From: Gracilaria vermiculophylla
Taxonomy: Eukaryota > Rhodophyta > Florideophyceae > Gracilariales > Gracilariaceae
DNA length: 64,000 nucleotides
Assembly (NCBI GenBank): GCA_019155205.2
Contig: JAHNZQ020000181.1
Location: forward strand, 1,748,662-1,812,661
Reading direction: 5' to 3'
Made by a program: the position numbers and the translations under genes. Below are positions 29,560-39,970 of the stretch, in pieces. The stretch's first letter is position 1; each line of letters opens with the position of its first letter. Below the pieces are notes generated by a model that worked only from the letters and a program-made list of their open reading frames with translations, made no database searches and was not told the DNA's origin.

Positions 29560-31344
29560 GGCGCCGCGGCGCGTGTAGACTGGAGACGCTCGCGGGCGGT
29601 GGCAAAAATAAAGGACGGTGCGGAAAGGCAGTGCAGGCCGGTGGGGGTGAGGGGAGAGACGGAGGTGGGCGTTGGTGGAGTAAAGTGGATGCAGAACGCA
29701 AGTGGCCGCAGGCGAGCTGCGAATTATTTGAGGAACAGAACGGCGAGCGCACGATGCACGGCGAGCGCAGTGGAGCGGCGCCGGAGATGGTCGTCCTCTC
29801 GAAGACTTGCCGTTTACACTCGCGACTGGCGTAGGCGGAGGTGCAGCCGTGCGACCATGCATGTGCAAACGAACCGGGCATGAGTGTTTTGCGCTCGTAG
29901 CAGCGGGGCCTTGTTGCACTTCGAAACAGGTCGGAAAGCGCATACAGGAACAGCGTAAGTAACAATGACAGGGGTGATTTCGAGTGCGGCATAGCGGACA
30001 TTCACAGTTTCTTCGGGGGATTGGGAGGCTACCGAAGCCAGCCGCATCCGCCGTGACGCTCTGCGTCAGCGGTGCACGGGTCGCTGCGGCTATAATGGCG
30101 GATGAGCCGCTGAGGGCGCCAGCGGTAGCCGTGTCGACGCTACCACACCAACATTTTGGCCTTTTTCGTTGACAATATTTCCGTTTGCAGACGTGGTCGT
30201 CCACGCGTCGTATTTATCATTGGTGTTCGCACGAAAGCACACGCGAGAGGCCGTGCTTAAGGTGCCGTCTATGGGGCGCGGCCACTCTTCTCGAAAGTGA
30301 CCGTGGCTGTGACAAAGGCCCGTTTGAGTAATGTTGTGCCACGGGTGGAAGTCAACATTGCTACCGTAAGTTAGTGGACATCGTGGATTCGCGAAAATGG
30401 CTATGGCAGCAGCAAGCGGCCTCGCGACGGGCTGGCGAGGACGGAGCTAATGTGCATTCGGCGTTGCTGAGCGTGCTCACGAGCCGCATTACGTACGTAT
30501 GTAAAAACGCGATAGCTGTATTGGCTGCGTGGCGGCACACGATACCGCCGCGCAACGTTGCCAGCAAATCCTGTTTGGCGTTTGCAATGCGGTCGACGTC
30601 CGTTGCCATAACGACCCACCGAGCGCTGCGGAACGCTTCACAGTATGTGCGGCAAGGTGTTCGCCGACGAGGCAGGCCATGGTGCAGCGCGGCGCGGCGC
30701 GGCGTGGCAGCCGCGCTCGCCGCGCTCGTGGTGCCGCCGGGCGCGGGATAGCTGTGCGCGGGGCAGCACGTACTCGTGGGGCTGGCCTCGGCTGCGCGGC
30801 GCAAGAGCGCGCGCTCAGCCGGGCGAGCACGTGCACGGAAGAAGGGGCGGCGCGGGACAGCGGTGCGTCGGCAGCGCCGCGCGGCGGCGGCCGAGTGGCG
30901 TGCGGCGGGCAGCGCGCGCGCGCACACGCGGCCGAGAGCCGTCCGAACGCCGGCTGGAGACGTGTTGCCTGTGCGCCATTTTATCGGGCCACGCGCGTGC
31001 GCGGGGCGGAGGTGCTGAGTGGCGCCCCCGGGCCAAAGTGCACGGGGGAGGGTGGGGGGGGCCGGGACGAGCTGTGCGGTGGGGACGGCGGCGGTGGCTC
31101 GGCGGCCGGGCGGCGCCGGCCATGGCGTCTCACCGAGCGTCTCAGCGAGTTTTGCGGCGGCTGCTCTGCCGGCGCGCGCCTTCGGCGCCGGCGCGGCCGT
31201 GGCAGCGGCGCGCTTTTTGCGTTGGCAACGCGCCCACACGGCGACCGCTATGACGGCGCGCATCGCGCGCCGTCTGGGGCGTGACGTGGCGCGACGCGCT
31301 GCGCGCGCGCACCCCCCCAGCGCCGTCCGCGACAGTCCCCGTCG
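29560..31344. other. GC-rich upstream region of the zinc-finger gene
   Basis: Upstream of the zinc-finger ATG and extending to the repeat array. The right half is so GC-rich that many long open frames overlap. The minus frame continuing the zinc-finger gene up to 30204 is the only one with a non-random feature (two Cys-rich stretches). Otherwise I recognise no gene here. Confidence 0.4.
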
Positions 31345-31545
31345 CTTCGCGCAGCGTGCCTTTCGATCGGCGCGCCTTTCCTTCGGCACGCTTTTCGATT
31401 ACGGCGCTCTTCGATTGGGGCGCCTTTCGATTGAGGCGCTTTTCGATTGAGGCGCTTTTCGATTGAGGCGCTTTTCGATTGAGACGCTTTGCGATTGGGG
31501 CGCATTTCGATTGGGACGCCTTTCGATTGGGGTGCTTCGATTCGC
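31345..31545. repeat. Phased 16-bp tandem array (consensus TTTCGATTGRGGCGCY)
   Basis: Twelve to thirteen units of 16 bp, all in exact register from 31345 to 31536 (for example 31441, 31457, 31473, 31505, 31521). Three central units are identical and the outer ones diverge at two to four positions. Each carries the core TTCGATT (AATCGAA on the other strand). It sits in GC-rich DNA between the zinc-finger gene and the unknown gene at 32316. Because 16 bp is not a multiple of 3 but 48 bp is, the array stays open in several frames. Confidence 0.9.
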
Positions 31546-32140
31546 ACCGCCCTCCGCGCGCGCGCCGCTCGTTTCGCCTCGCAACGTCCCGCACGCCGGC
31601 GCCGCCGCGCGCCGCAGCGGCGCCCCCCTCCCCCGCGCCGGGTGAACGTTGAGCGCGGCCGCAGCGCGCAGCCGGCGGCGGCGCGCGCTCACCGCGCGCC
31701 GCGGCGGCGGCGCGCCGCCACGTGTGGCACACGTGTGCGCGCACGCGCCGCGCGCACGCGCCGCCTCGCACGCGCGCCGCGCGCCGCCACCGCGCCGCGC
31801 GCCAATTGGCGCGCTCGCCACGCAGCGAGCGGCCCACAGCCGCCCGCCCTGCGCCGCGCTACGTCATCAGCGCAGCGAGTGCGCGCGCGCCCCCGCAGCG
31901 CCACCGCCGCCCAGCACAGTGCAACCGTCATGCTCCCGCCCATTGCACAGTCGCCCAAAACAAAAAACATTTTCCCAAACTTTCACCCCACTTTTGGCCC
32001 CCCACCCAAAATGGCGCGCCTCTGCTCGTGGCGCCATTGGTATTGCGCTCGCGCCAAACGACACCACACCCCACCCCCTTTTATCCACCGCCGCGCTCGC
32101 CGCGCTCCTACTCGCAGCCCTCTTCTCTCCTACTCCTCGC

Positions 32141-32251
<111 letters not shown>

Positions 32252-32315
32252 ACACGCTTCCTCACCCCCCACACCCCTTTCCTCCTCCTCTCCCGCCCTT
32301 TTTTCGCGCACCCAC

Positions 32316-33164
32316 ATGGCGGACCCAAACTTCACTGATGACTGGATCAATGACGCCATTCCCCACCACCCCCCCCTCGAGTCCTTCTTCGACTCTGATC
32401 TCTTCTGTGATGAGACATCGCTCGCCATTCCCGACCTGCCTCTCACTCTGCCCACCAGCCCGATGCTTTCCATGCCCGTTACCACCTCTCCTCCCCTATC
32501 GCCCTCCTTTCACGCCGAGCAACAGCCGCTCGACATCCCCCTCCAGGTCCCACCCGCCTGTGCCCAGCCCATCCCCCCTCCAGTGCCTAACCCCTTCATG
32601 GACGACAAGTGCCCGCTCCGCAAGAGGGTCAAGCTCACCATGCGCCCCTGCGGCCGCCGAGTCGCCATGGCCCAGCCCCGCAAGAGGCGCCGCCTGCAGA
32701 CCACTCTCTACGTCCACAACACCTCAGAATGCACCCGTGTCGCCATCCGCGTTCCGGGGCCCTCCGCTCCCCGCACCCCGCGCACCCCCAAGCACGTCGC
32801 CCTCAAAAGGGGCACGCTCAGCGCAAAGCCCAAAAGCATCCCCAACGCCCTGTTCCAGAGGCTGCAGGCCGTGGCGTCGAGGCCGCCGCCCGCCCCCAAG
32901 CACCCGCACGCCCTGCCGGACGTCTCCGACGCCCTGCACGCCATCGCCGTCACGGCCCACCGCTTCCGTGAGATGAAGGACGGCGCCGTCGTGCGCCCCG
33001 TCCCGGAGAGGAGCGTGCGCATCCAGATGGGCCGCAAGAAGAAGGGCAAGAAGAGGACGCTTCTCAGATTCGACGACATGAACGTGGCGCCGCTGGAGCC
33101 CGAGGACGACCGCAAGCCGCGCCCGAGCGGCTTGTACCTGTACATTAACTCCGCCTTTCCCTAA
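32316..33164 (+). CDS. Unknown protein with acidic N-terminus and basic nuclear-like motifs
   Basis: The frame from ATG 32316 gives 282 residues. The first about 60 residues are acidic and hydrophobic (MADPNFTDDWINDAIPHHPP and LESFFDSDLFCDETSLAIPD), like a transcription activation domain. Pro-rich linkers follow, then two basic clusters that could be nuclear localisation signals (LRKRVKLTMRPCGRR and QPRKRRRLQTT). A compact C-terminal part (about 150-282) contains ALFQRLQAV-like, DALHAIAVTAHRFREMKDG and MGRKKKGKKRTLLRFDDMN. I do not recognise a family. It was chosen over the longer upstream extension, which would translate the poly-C tract as polyproline. Coding is supported by the structured composition and a consistent C/G-ending codon pattern. 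A nuclear role is inference. Confidence 0.65.
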   Translation: MADPNFTDDWINDAIPHHPPLESFFDSDLFCDETSLAIPDLPLTLPTSPMLSMPVTTSPPLSPSFHAEQQPLDIPLQVPPACAQPIPPPVPNPFMDDKCPLRKRVKLTMRPCGRRVAMAQPRKRRRLQTTLYVHNTSECTRVAIRVPGPSAPRTPRTPKHVALKRGTLSAKPKSIPNALFQRLQAVASRPPPAPKHPHALPDVSDALHAIAVTAHRFREMKDGAVVRPVPERSVRIQMGRKKKGKKRTLLRFDDMNVAPLEPEDDRKPRPSGLYLYINSAFP

Positions 33165-34303
33165 CTGCCAACCCACCCGTTCCAGTCGCCAGCGTCAATC
33201 AATGGTGTGTGCAATACTGCTTACGCCCACGCATGGTCGCCGCCCGTTTGGGAGCTCGGAAGTGCGCGGCCATCGATCGTCAAACCTGCGCACGACCATG
33301 CGCCTGCTAGACCACTAGAGGAGATCATTAGTGTCGACCGCCTTTCGAGCTAAGGAGCACGTTTCGGGGACGAACAAGGAAGCCCAACTGGGGCCATGGC
33401 GGCTTTCAAGCGCGCTCACCAACGCCTGGTGAGCACGCTTGGTTCACCATCGTGGGGAAAACACGCCGTTCACCGCACTGCGCCTACCGTGCGCTCATGC
33501 CTTCCACCGCGCGCCAGACCCGCGCTCAAGGTGGAAGTTGAGGAAAACATCAAGCATTCACACCTGCGGAGCTCTCCGACAGCGCAAACCTTTCACCAAA
33601 TAAAAAAAAATCACATGGGCGAGCTCAATGTTGATAACTTAGTAGTCGTAACGACATGACTTGCACTCTCAATGCTTTCGCGAAGATCAGTGGGCGCGAG
33701 CCGAGCAGTTCTTGTACCGCCACAAGAATGCGGGCTGCGCATTGAATGATTGGCGTCGCGCACGCGAATGTGGACTTACTCTGTTCGTGGTCTTTACATG
33801 GGAGTAGAACAGACATGGTCCAAATCACAGTCAGAAAAGCGTAAGCAAAAGAGGCGCGAGCTGCTTGTGAAGAGAAGGCTATCAGTAACTGTCTATTTCT
33901 CAGATCACGTTCGGTCAATATCACTACAACAGAGCGATGTACGCCGAATCGAGCCATGCACCAGAAGCAAAAAAAAAGCAGCGGCGAGCGGTCGCGGCAG
34001 GGGGCGGTGCCGGAGGCGCCGTCGGCACCGTGGGCGCCGGCCGAAAGATGTGGAATTAGATCGGACGAAGTGCGCCAGCGATTGGGAACAGCGAATGAAA
34101 TGCAGGCGGTCTCGAAACCCTGGGCTGGCACAAGAATGTACGCCGAACGGTGCCACGTTGCGATCCACGTTTCCGCCAACATTTCTGTCCACGTGGCACA
34201 TCTGGAGGCGCCGCTTCGTCTCACGAAGCCCACGACGGTTACCGCACCCACAGCGGAGCGGTCGTGGTGCGTGACCCTCACTCTTACCCGGCTCCGCGCT
34301 CCC
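33165..34303. other. Convergent intergenic region
   Basis: Between the unknown gene and the WD40-like gene. An 87-codon plus-strand frame from ATG 33396 has no family resemblance. The rest contains overlapping shadow frames. No RNA gene or repeat recognised. Confidence 0.4.
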
Positions 34304-35743
34304 TCAGTTGGACCACACATTGATGAGCCCCCCCCTCGTGCCCGAGTAAATCTCCGACCGCTCCTCGTTGAAATGCACGGCCGACACGTCTTGTAGCGCC
34401 CGCACGTGTTTTCTGTCCCGCTGGCCCTCGCAGGTAATCTTCTCCACCAGCTTTCCATTTTCTATCCACGACACGTTGATGGAGCCGTGAGAACAACCTC
34501 CCGAGTCGTTCTGGCAATAGGATATGATAATGTCTTGCTTCTGCGTGACGTAAATGAGGCTGTTGCTAGAATCCGAGCGGAACAGCACATGGTCCACAAA
34601 GTCCGTCACAATTCGCTCGCCCTTGAAGTTCCACACGTTCACACGTCGATTCTCGAAGGTGAGGAAGATTTCGCTCTCATGCAAGAAAATGAACGAATTC
34701 GGTGTCAAAAAACGACTGCGCTCAACCTCGATGCGCGCGCCTGAGGAAACGTCCACAATTTGCAAGTTCTCGTGAACCTGTTTCACCAACAGCTTGTCGT
34801 GAAATTGTTCAATGAACTCGATTTTTTTGTTCCGGCGCACGATATGATTTATATCCTGAAGCTTTGCGCCCGTCTCAATGTCATGGATGCGTATGGGCAC
34901 GTGCACGTCCTGTCGTTCGTGGATGAGCAACATCAATCCCGGCGATATCTTCACCTCATGCACTCCTTCGTTTTCAAAAGTGTACAGGTGCTTGTATGTG
35001 TTCAAGTCCCACACTTTGTACTTCTGGCTTGCGGCGGAAAACGTTAAAATCTTTCCATTCACATCGTCAAACTCTACAAACCCTGGGTACCGTAGGCTTT
35101 CGGATTCGAAAAGGGTGAAGCCTGCCTTGAGGTACTTCCGTCGGATCTGTGACAGCGGCGTAGAACGACAGTGCAACGAGGAGAAGTCATCCTTCTTGAA
35201 CACAGACACCGTGATCAAGCTATCATTCGTCTTGTTGAGAAACAAGGATCGGATAACCTCATCGTCGGATATGTTCATAAAGCAGATGCACTTGTTCTGC
35301 TCGCGCGAGAATACGGCGCAAACGCCGTTGTAGGTCAGCCCGAACACAAGATCGTTGCTGCTGGCGATTTCGACCACTCTCGACCTGCGCCGGGTCCACG
35401 CAAGGCCGGGAACTATTTCGAGGGGGTGCGCATCCATTGTGGTCTGCAACTTGATATTTCGGAACCGTTGCGACACAAAACTGGCGCGGGCGGAGGGCAT
35501 TTCTTTGCCGAGCTCGCGATGACGAAGCATTCTTGACACGGATGATGAACAAGACTTGGCTGAGTTGCGTCGACGTCGCTTGCGTAATGAAGCCGGTCGG
35601 CGAAGCAGGGCCGGTATCCCATCGTTATTTGCATCTTGTCGCACCGTTGCATCGGCGTACGTTCTCTTTCCAGTCGTGGTAGAGGTAGTCACCGAAGAGG
35701 ATTCGTCCGTGAACTTTGACGAGGACGCAGCTTGTGGCTTCAT
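34304..35743 (-). CDS. WD40-like beta-propeller protein, uncharacterised plant-type family
   Basis: 479 residues from ATG 35743 (the open frame runs 17 codons further to a TTG with no support). A basic, disordered N-terminus (LRKRRRRNSAKSCSSS) leads into a region of repeated beta-strand segments from about 95 to the end, consistent with a seven-bladed propeller whose WD signatures are degenerate. Examples are YKVWDLNTYKHLYTFENEG, VNVWNFKGERIVTDFVDHV and, at the very end, IYSGTRGGLINVWSN. The combination of LIYVTQKQDIIISYCQ and HGSINVSWIENGKLVEKI near the C-terminus recalls an uncharacterised WD40 family I associate with plants and algae, from memory. Function is unknown. No intron is seen. 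Confidence 0.7.
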   Translation of the reverse strand: MKPQAASSSKFTDESSSVTTSTTTGKRTYADATVRQDANNDGIPALLRRPASLRKRRRRNSAKSCSSSVSRMLRHRELGKEMPSARASFVSQRFRNIKLQTTMDAHPLEIVPGLAWTRRRSRVVEIASSNDLVFGLTYNGVCAVFSREQNKCICFMNISDDEVIRSLFLNKTNDSLITVSVFKKDDFSSLHCRSTPLSQIRRKYLKAGFTLFESESLRYPGFVEFDDVNGKILTFSAASQKYKVWDLNTYKHLYTFENEGVHEVKISPGLMLLIHERQDVHVPIRIHDIETGAKLQDINHIVRRNKKIEFIEQFHDKLLVKQVHENLQIVDVSSGARIEVERSRFLTPNSFIFLHESEIFLTFENRRVNVWNFKGERIVTDFVDHVLFRSDSSNSLIYVTQKQDIIISYCQNDSGGCSHGSINVSWIENGKLVEKITCEGQRDRKHVRALQDVSAVHFNEERSEIYSGTRGGLINVWSN

Positions 35744-36840
35744 GATGCGCGCTCGGGCGGAAAAAAAGGAGGGAATGTAGCAAACGCCCGCCAAACGGCC
35801 AACGTAAGCGAGCGAGCGGTGAAAGAGGGCAGAAACGCTCTCAGAAGTGTGCGCGGACGGGGGAATGCGTTGATGACAGAATGTAGGACGAACGTATGCG
35901 GGCGCCGCTCACGTCTGCAGTCTCGACATTTGTTGCAGGCGCGTGATAAGAGCAGTCGAGGGGCATCAGCGACAGGGCGCGCAGGGGAGGAGGCTGGCAA
36001 CGCGGGGCGCGCTATTTCAACGTGGATATTGGCAAGCGCCAAAAATTAATCGGAATTCAACTGCGCGCCGCCAAAATTGGCGGGTGGCACAAACGTTTGC
36101 TTTCGAATTTTTGGATGAGCGCGCCAAACAAACAAAAGCGCGCCGCGGGGCTTTTTCGCTCTCGATCGCGCCCTCCTCGGTCCCTGACGGTGGCGGCCGA
36201 TGATCTCGCTGGAACGCGTTGACAAGTGACCGACCGACCTCGCAAGGCTCAGCTTACTCCTGTCATGGAGCTCTCACATTCTGAAGAAGGTCTGCGTGGT
36301 TCGCAGGCCTGTATCGTGCCCCAACGTGTGCAGTGCTGTGCACAAGTTGCGAGAGGGTCTTGAAACCTCGCGGGTCTGCTAGTTGAACTGCGAAGAGTGT
36401 GGCCAGTTTAAAACAGTTGAAAACTGCACATTTAATGCCTTACTGAGCTACTAATCCGTGAAAAAGCCGCCTACGAGATCAGTAATGCCACATTCTGCCA
36501 CACCTGTGAGCGTTAATACGTGGTTACGAACGGAAAATTTGTAGCCAGCTTGCTGGTCATGAGACTGGAAGAAACCTTGCCACTAACTATCAGCAGATCG
36601 GTATTCGCTATTTCTCGTGCGCCGATTCCATTTTTTGCTGATTGTAGTCCATCACACGTCCTCACTCGTTGCGCCACTGAGCCTGCCCGCTTTTCCTCGT
36701 CATACAACAGTCTCTCAACTCTTCGTGTGCTTCGAAGCGAATCGACCATTTTGCTCGATGCCGATGGTCAATCATGAATATGTGCGTCGGTGTATTGTCG
36801 TAACCGAGAGCCCTTTAACAGCCGTAGATTGTCGCATACT
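35744..36840. other. Intergenic region upstream of the WD40-like gene
   Basis: Holds the promoter of the WD40-like gene and the 3' end of Rpp21. One small minus frame is described separately. The rest has no recognised gene or repeat. Confidence 0.4.
36513..36749 (-). CDS. Possible small protein, 78 residues, unknown
   Basis: ATG 36749 opens a 78-codon frame with a charged, helix-like first half (VERLLYDEEKRAGSVAQRVR) and a plainer second half. It lies 92 bases beyond the Rpp21 stop on the same strand. Composition is less random than its neighbours but I know no family. It may be a chance frame or one exon of something longer. Confidence 0.22.
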   Translation of the reverse strand: MVDSLRSTRRVERLLYDEEKRAGSVAQRVRTCDGLQSAKNGIGAREIANTDLLIVSGKVSSSLMTSKLATNFPFVTTY

Positions 36841-37389
36841 CTACACAATCCTACAGTTACTCGAATATCGTTGAAACCGCGACGTTGTTTCTTGATCCCT
36901 CGCCACATCTGTGTCATCAGTTGGTTTGCACTGCATCTCCTCACTAGATTTCAGCTTTCCCAGCTCGGTGCGCGACGTGTTGACTTCGCTACTTTTGGCT
37001 TCCTTTCCCTTTTTTCCCTTCCTGCAAGCATGACCCGGCATTCTCGCTAGATAGCGCTTGACAAACCCGCAGTTGCCGCACCTGACGACCAGATGTCGCT
37101 CCCGTCGTGACGCTATCCGATACGTAGGAGGAGCATCACCGACTCCTGGTAAAAGCGAGCCATTGCACTTTTTGCAGAATAATCGCTTGACAGACACAGA
37201 ATCGAGCGTTATATTAACCCGTCGACATATCTGTTTTGAAGCATGTGCGTAAAACTTGGCAACGGAAGGCGACTTTTCCGACAAAATTGTCGATGCAGCG
37301 ATCAGATGATTAAGCCGCAGCGCAGCGTCTTCCTCTCGTGGGGCTTTCTTTTTCTTCGCGCCCCCTTTGTCGTATCGTTTCCGTCCCAT
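36841..37389 (-). CDS. RNase P/MRP subunit Rpp21/Rpr2
   Basis: Zinc-ribbon protein of the ribonuclease P holoenzyme, which trims the 5' leader of pre-tRNA. From ATG 37389 it has 182 residues. A basic N-terminus (MGRKRYDKGGAKKKKAPREE) precedes a helical segment (LNHLIAASTILSEKSPSVAKFYA), the typical first part of the Rpr2 fold. A zinc ribbon follows with C72 and C75 (FCKKCNGSL) and C104 and C107 (VRCGNCGFV), the family's pattern. The C-terminal about 50 residues are charged and probably disordered. The upstream in-frame codon at 37404 is GTG, so I prefer the ATG. The promoter region to the right is AT-rich. Confidence 0.88.
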   Translation of the reverse strand: MGRKRYDKGGAKKKKAPREEDAALRLNHLIAASTILSEKSPSVAKFYAHASKQICRRVNITLDSVSVKRLFCKKCNGSLLPGVGDAPPTYRIASRRERHLVVRCGNCGFVKRYLARMPGHACRKGKKGKEAKSSEVNTSRTELGKLKSSEEMQCKPTDDTDVARDQETTSRFQRYSSNCRIV

Positions 37390-37878
37390 GATAATGCAGT
37401 ACACGGCTGGTGGTCGAAAGGAATATCGATGATGCTAAAGCAAAGCCGAAGAGGGTCTGTAAAGATTTCTCTATAGAAACGAACGGGCTCCAGACCCAAA
37501 TGAGACTGAGAGCGCGCAGATCGTGTAGTGTAGATTTGTATCGGATAAAGCTTTTTTCGAGCGTGCGGGTGATTTAGAAAGTGAAGAATGGCTCACGGCG
37601 TTATTTATCCACCGTACGGGGTTTGAGAAAAGGTTGGGTTCAGTCAAAAAAACAGAAAAAAGATTTACTACTTGAAAGGTCTCGATGATACAGTGCATAC
37701 TCGAGAAAAAAACGTAGCCCATTGAAGAGCTTTTACTCTGATGTTCTACCTTCGTAGCATTCCACCGCTGCGCGCTTCTTTGTTAACCAGGGAATAAGAT
37801 ATGGCACGATGGCCGAAATATAGACGACAACAGCAAAACCTTCGGTTTGGACTTGTCTTCTCTGTTCGTAAACAAAAA
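37390..37878. other. Intergenic region between Rpp21 and Mic60
   Basis: AT-rich spacer of about 490 bases. It holds the Rpp21 promoter and the Mic60 3' end. No gene recognised. Confidence 0.45.
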
Positions 37879-39970
37879 CTAGGTGGAAATCATGTGAACG
37901 TCTTCACCCTTTGTTAAAGATATCTGCGCTATGATGGCATCGGCCAGTAACACCTCAGCAGCTTGTTGCGCGGCAATTCGTGCCTTTGCATCGTTTAACC
38001 AATCCGCCATCAATTCGCATGGAAGCCCATCCAGAGAGTCGAGGGTTGCAACAGCGCCGCCCAAGTTCCCTTCATCCAAGAAACTCTTCGCTAACCGAAT
38101 GCGCTCTTCATTAGTCTTCGGAGGCTCATCGGACGCTAAACGAGTGTCGACAGGTATCTTCAGCCGTGAGAAGATTGAGCCCAACAAATGGCCCCAAATC
38201 GTCCCTTGCTTGCTTTCAGGAACGAGTGCAGCACTAAGCCCCCGCCTCGAAGCCCTTCTAAAGTCTTCTTTCAGATGATCGATAGACGAGACACCCTTTG
38301 ATGTGACGGATGAGGGGACGCTTTCTGAAACGAGTTCTCCCAACTCACTTCCACAAGCATCTCTGAGAAGCTTTCCAAACGGTTGACTGGAAGCAATGCT
38401 TTCCTGCAGCATAAATGCGGAACTAGCACGACGCGCTGCATCTTTCGCCCTTTCAGTCTGGTCAACAAGTCCTTCGAACCTTTCCGACATAGCTGATACA
38501 TTCGCCAACGCTGCCGTCAACGCTAGTTCTCTTTCCTCCGTCTCAGTACGCCGCAACTCCGCGTATTCCGTTGCCAAAGTTTCCCTTAGTTCGCTTTCTT
38601 TTTCCGCCAAAAGCTTGTTTAGTTCATCATCTCTCTGTTTCTCTGCTTCATCCATAATCTTTCTCGTCCTTTCGGCCAGTATTCGCTCCGCCTGTGTCAT
38701 CGCCTCCTCTCGAACTTTCATCAGTTCCTCAGAATGTTTCTTGGCCATCACAGAGACCTCCCTTGCTGCGATCTTCTTGTCCTCAACCAATTGCGAGCGA
38801 ACTGCTTCTTGAAGACGAACAGCCTCCCACTTGATTTGGCTACGAATCTCCGATCTCAGCGCTTCAACTTCATCTGCTTGCTGTTCGCTGACTTTTGAAC
38901 GCTCGACAGGACCGGCAGTGGTGGTCAGTGCTTTTGTCGATCCGACAACGGGGAGTTCAGGAGCAGACGGGATAGAATCAAAGATACTAATGCTTGGCGC
39001 AGATCCCAAGTTTGGCTTCATGTATTCGGTGTCGTCAACCACATCCGGACCTCTGACTTTCGCGGCCTCAAAGTCGCCCTTGCCAAGCAGTCTTGCTAAC
39101 TTGCCTTTTGTACTCCTAACTGGTGTATCGCTTTTATCGCCGGCGCTATCTTTTTCGCTTCCCATGGTGGAGTTCTCTTGTTCCATGGGCGGGAGGGGCA
39201 CGATTTTGTCCGCCGCAGAGCTCTCCTCCTTAACAGGGTCGGCTTTTGGTAAATCAATGGCCGGAACAGACTCCGATTGCGGCTTGTTAGAGATCGCAGG
39301 CTGTTCTTTCTGTGTATTATCCTCCGATGTATGGGGTTCAGGGGCGGCGATGGCTTGGTCGAGATGATTCGCTACTGTTTCTTTCTCTGTTGAAGTCTGG
39401 TCTGGCTTATCGTTGGGAGCGCTCTGAGATTCTTGCAGTGACTCTTCAGCTTTTCGCAGAACAGTATCTATGGGTTCGTATGAGGGGGGAAGAGTAGAAG
39501 AGTTGCTCTTTCCTCCCGTTTCGTCGCTAACCGCTGACGGTGTCTCCTTCGGAATGGATTGAATGCGAAGAGAAGGGCGTGACTGAGATTTCGGGATCAG
39601 ATCGAAGAGCTGCGAAAACAGCTTGGCGGAAGGAGGGAAGGCGTTTTCAACAGAGGCTCGAAATTCTGTTCGACACAGTTGGTGGTCAGTTTCAGCATAA
39701 AACGGTTCTTTTCGTTATCGGAAGTAAAATCGGGATGGGATGATCAGCTTGGAACGCACCTCCGTCGGAATGAACTCGGTGTAAAAAGAAGCCTGTGCCA
39801 AATCCAACGAACAGGAGTGGCGCTCCGCGCCGCACGAAGCCCGGACGAGGTGGCGGTGTCGGAGCGGATGGCGGTGGCGGTGTGGCTGATGCTGGCGCTG
39901 ATGGCGATGTAGAGGTCGATAGCGTCCGCTTGTTTGTCAGGAGCTGTGAGGATGCAGGCGATCGAAACAT
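37879..39970 (-). CDS. MIC60: MICOS subunit Mic60 (mitofilin)
   Basis: Inner mitochondrial membrane protein that forms crista junctions. I assemble join(39970..39760, 39665..37879) on the minus strand, 665 residues. Exon 1 carries a mitochondrial presequence (MFRSPASSQLLTNKRTLSTS), a Pro-rich linker and a membrane segment with glycine spacing (APLLFVGFGTGFFLHRVHSD). Exon 2 continues FRASVENAFPPSAKLFSQLF, a long acidic, Pro/Ser/Glu-rich stretch and a coiled coil (about 330-470). The C-terminal mitofilin signature lies in FRRASRRGLSAALVPESKQG, LLGSIFSRLKIPVDTRLASD, and LAKSFLDEGNLGGAVATLDS with LPCELMADWLNDAKARI. The intron (39759-39666) uses GTGCGT...CAG, phase 1. Exon 1 assignment rests on the matching targeting and membrane features. 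Confidence 0.85.

Noticed and set aside
36590..36720. Minus-strand GTGGCGCAACG motif resembling a tRNA A box
   Set aside because: No GGTTCGA-type B box or complementary acceptor arm follows at the right distance.
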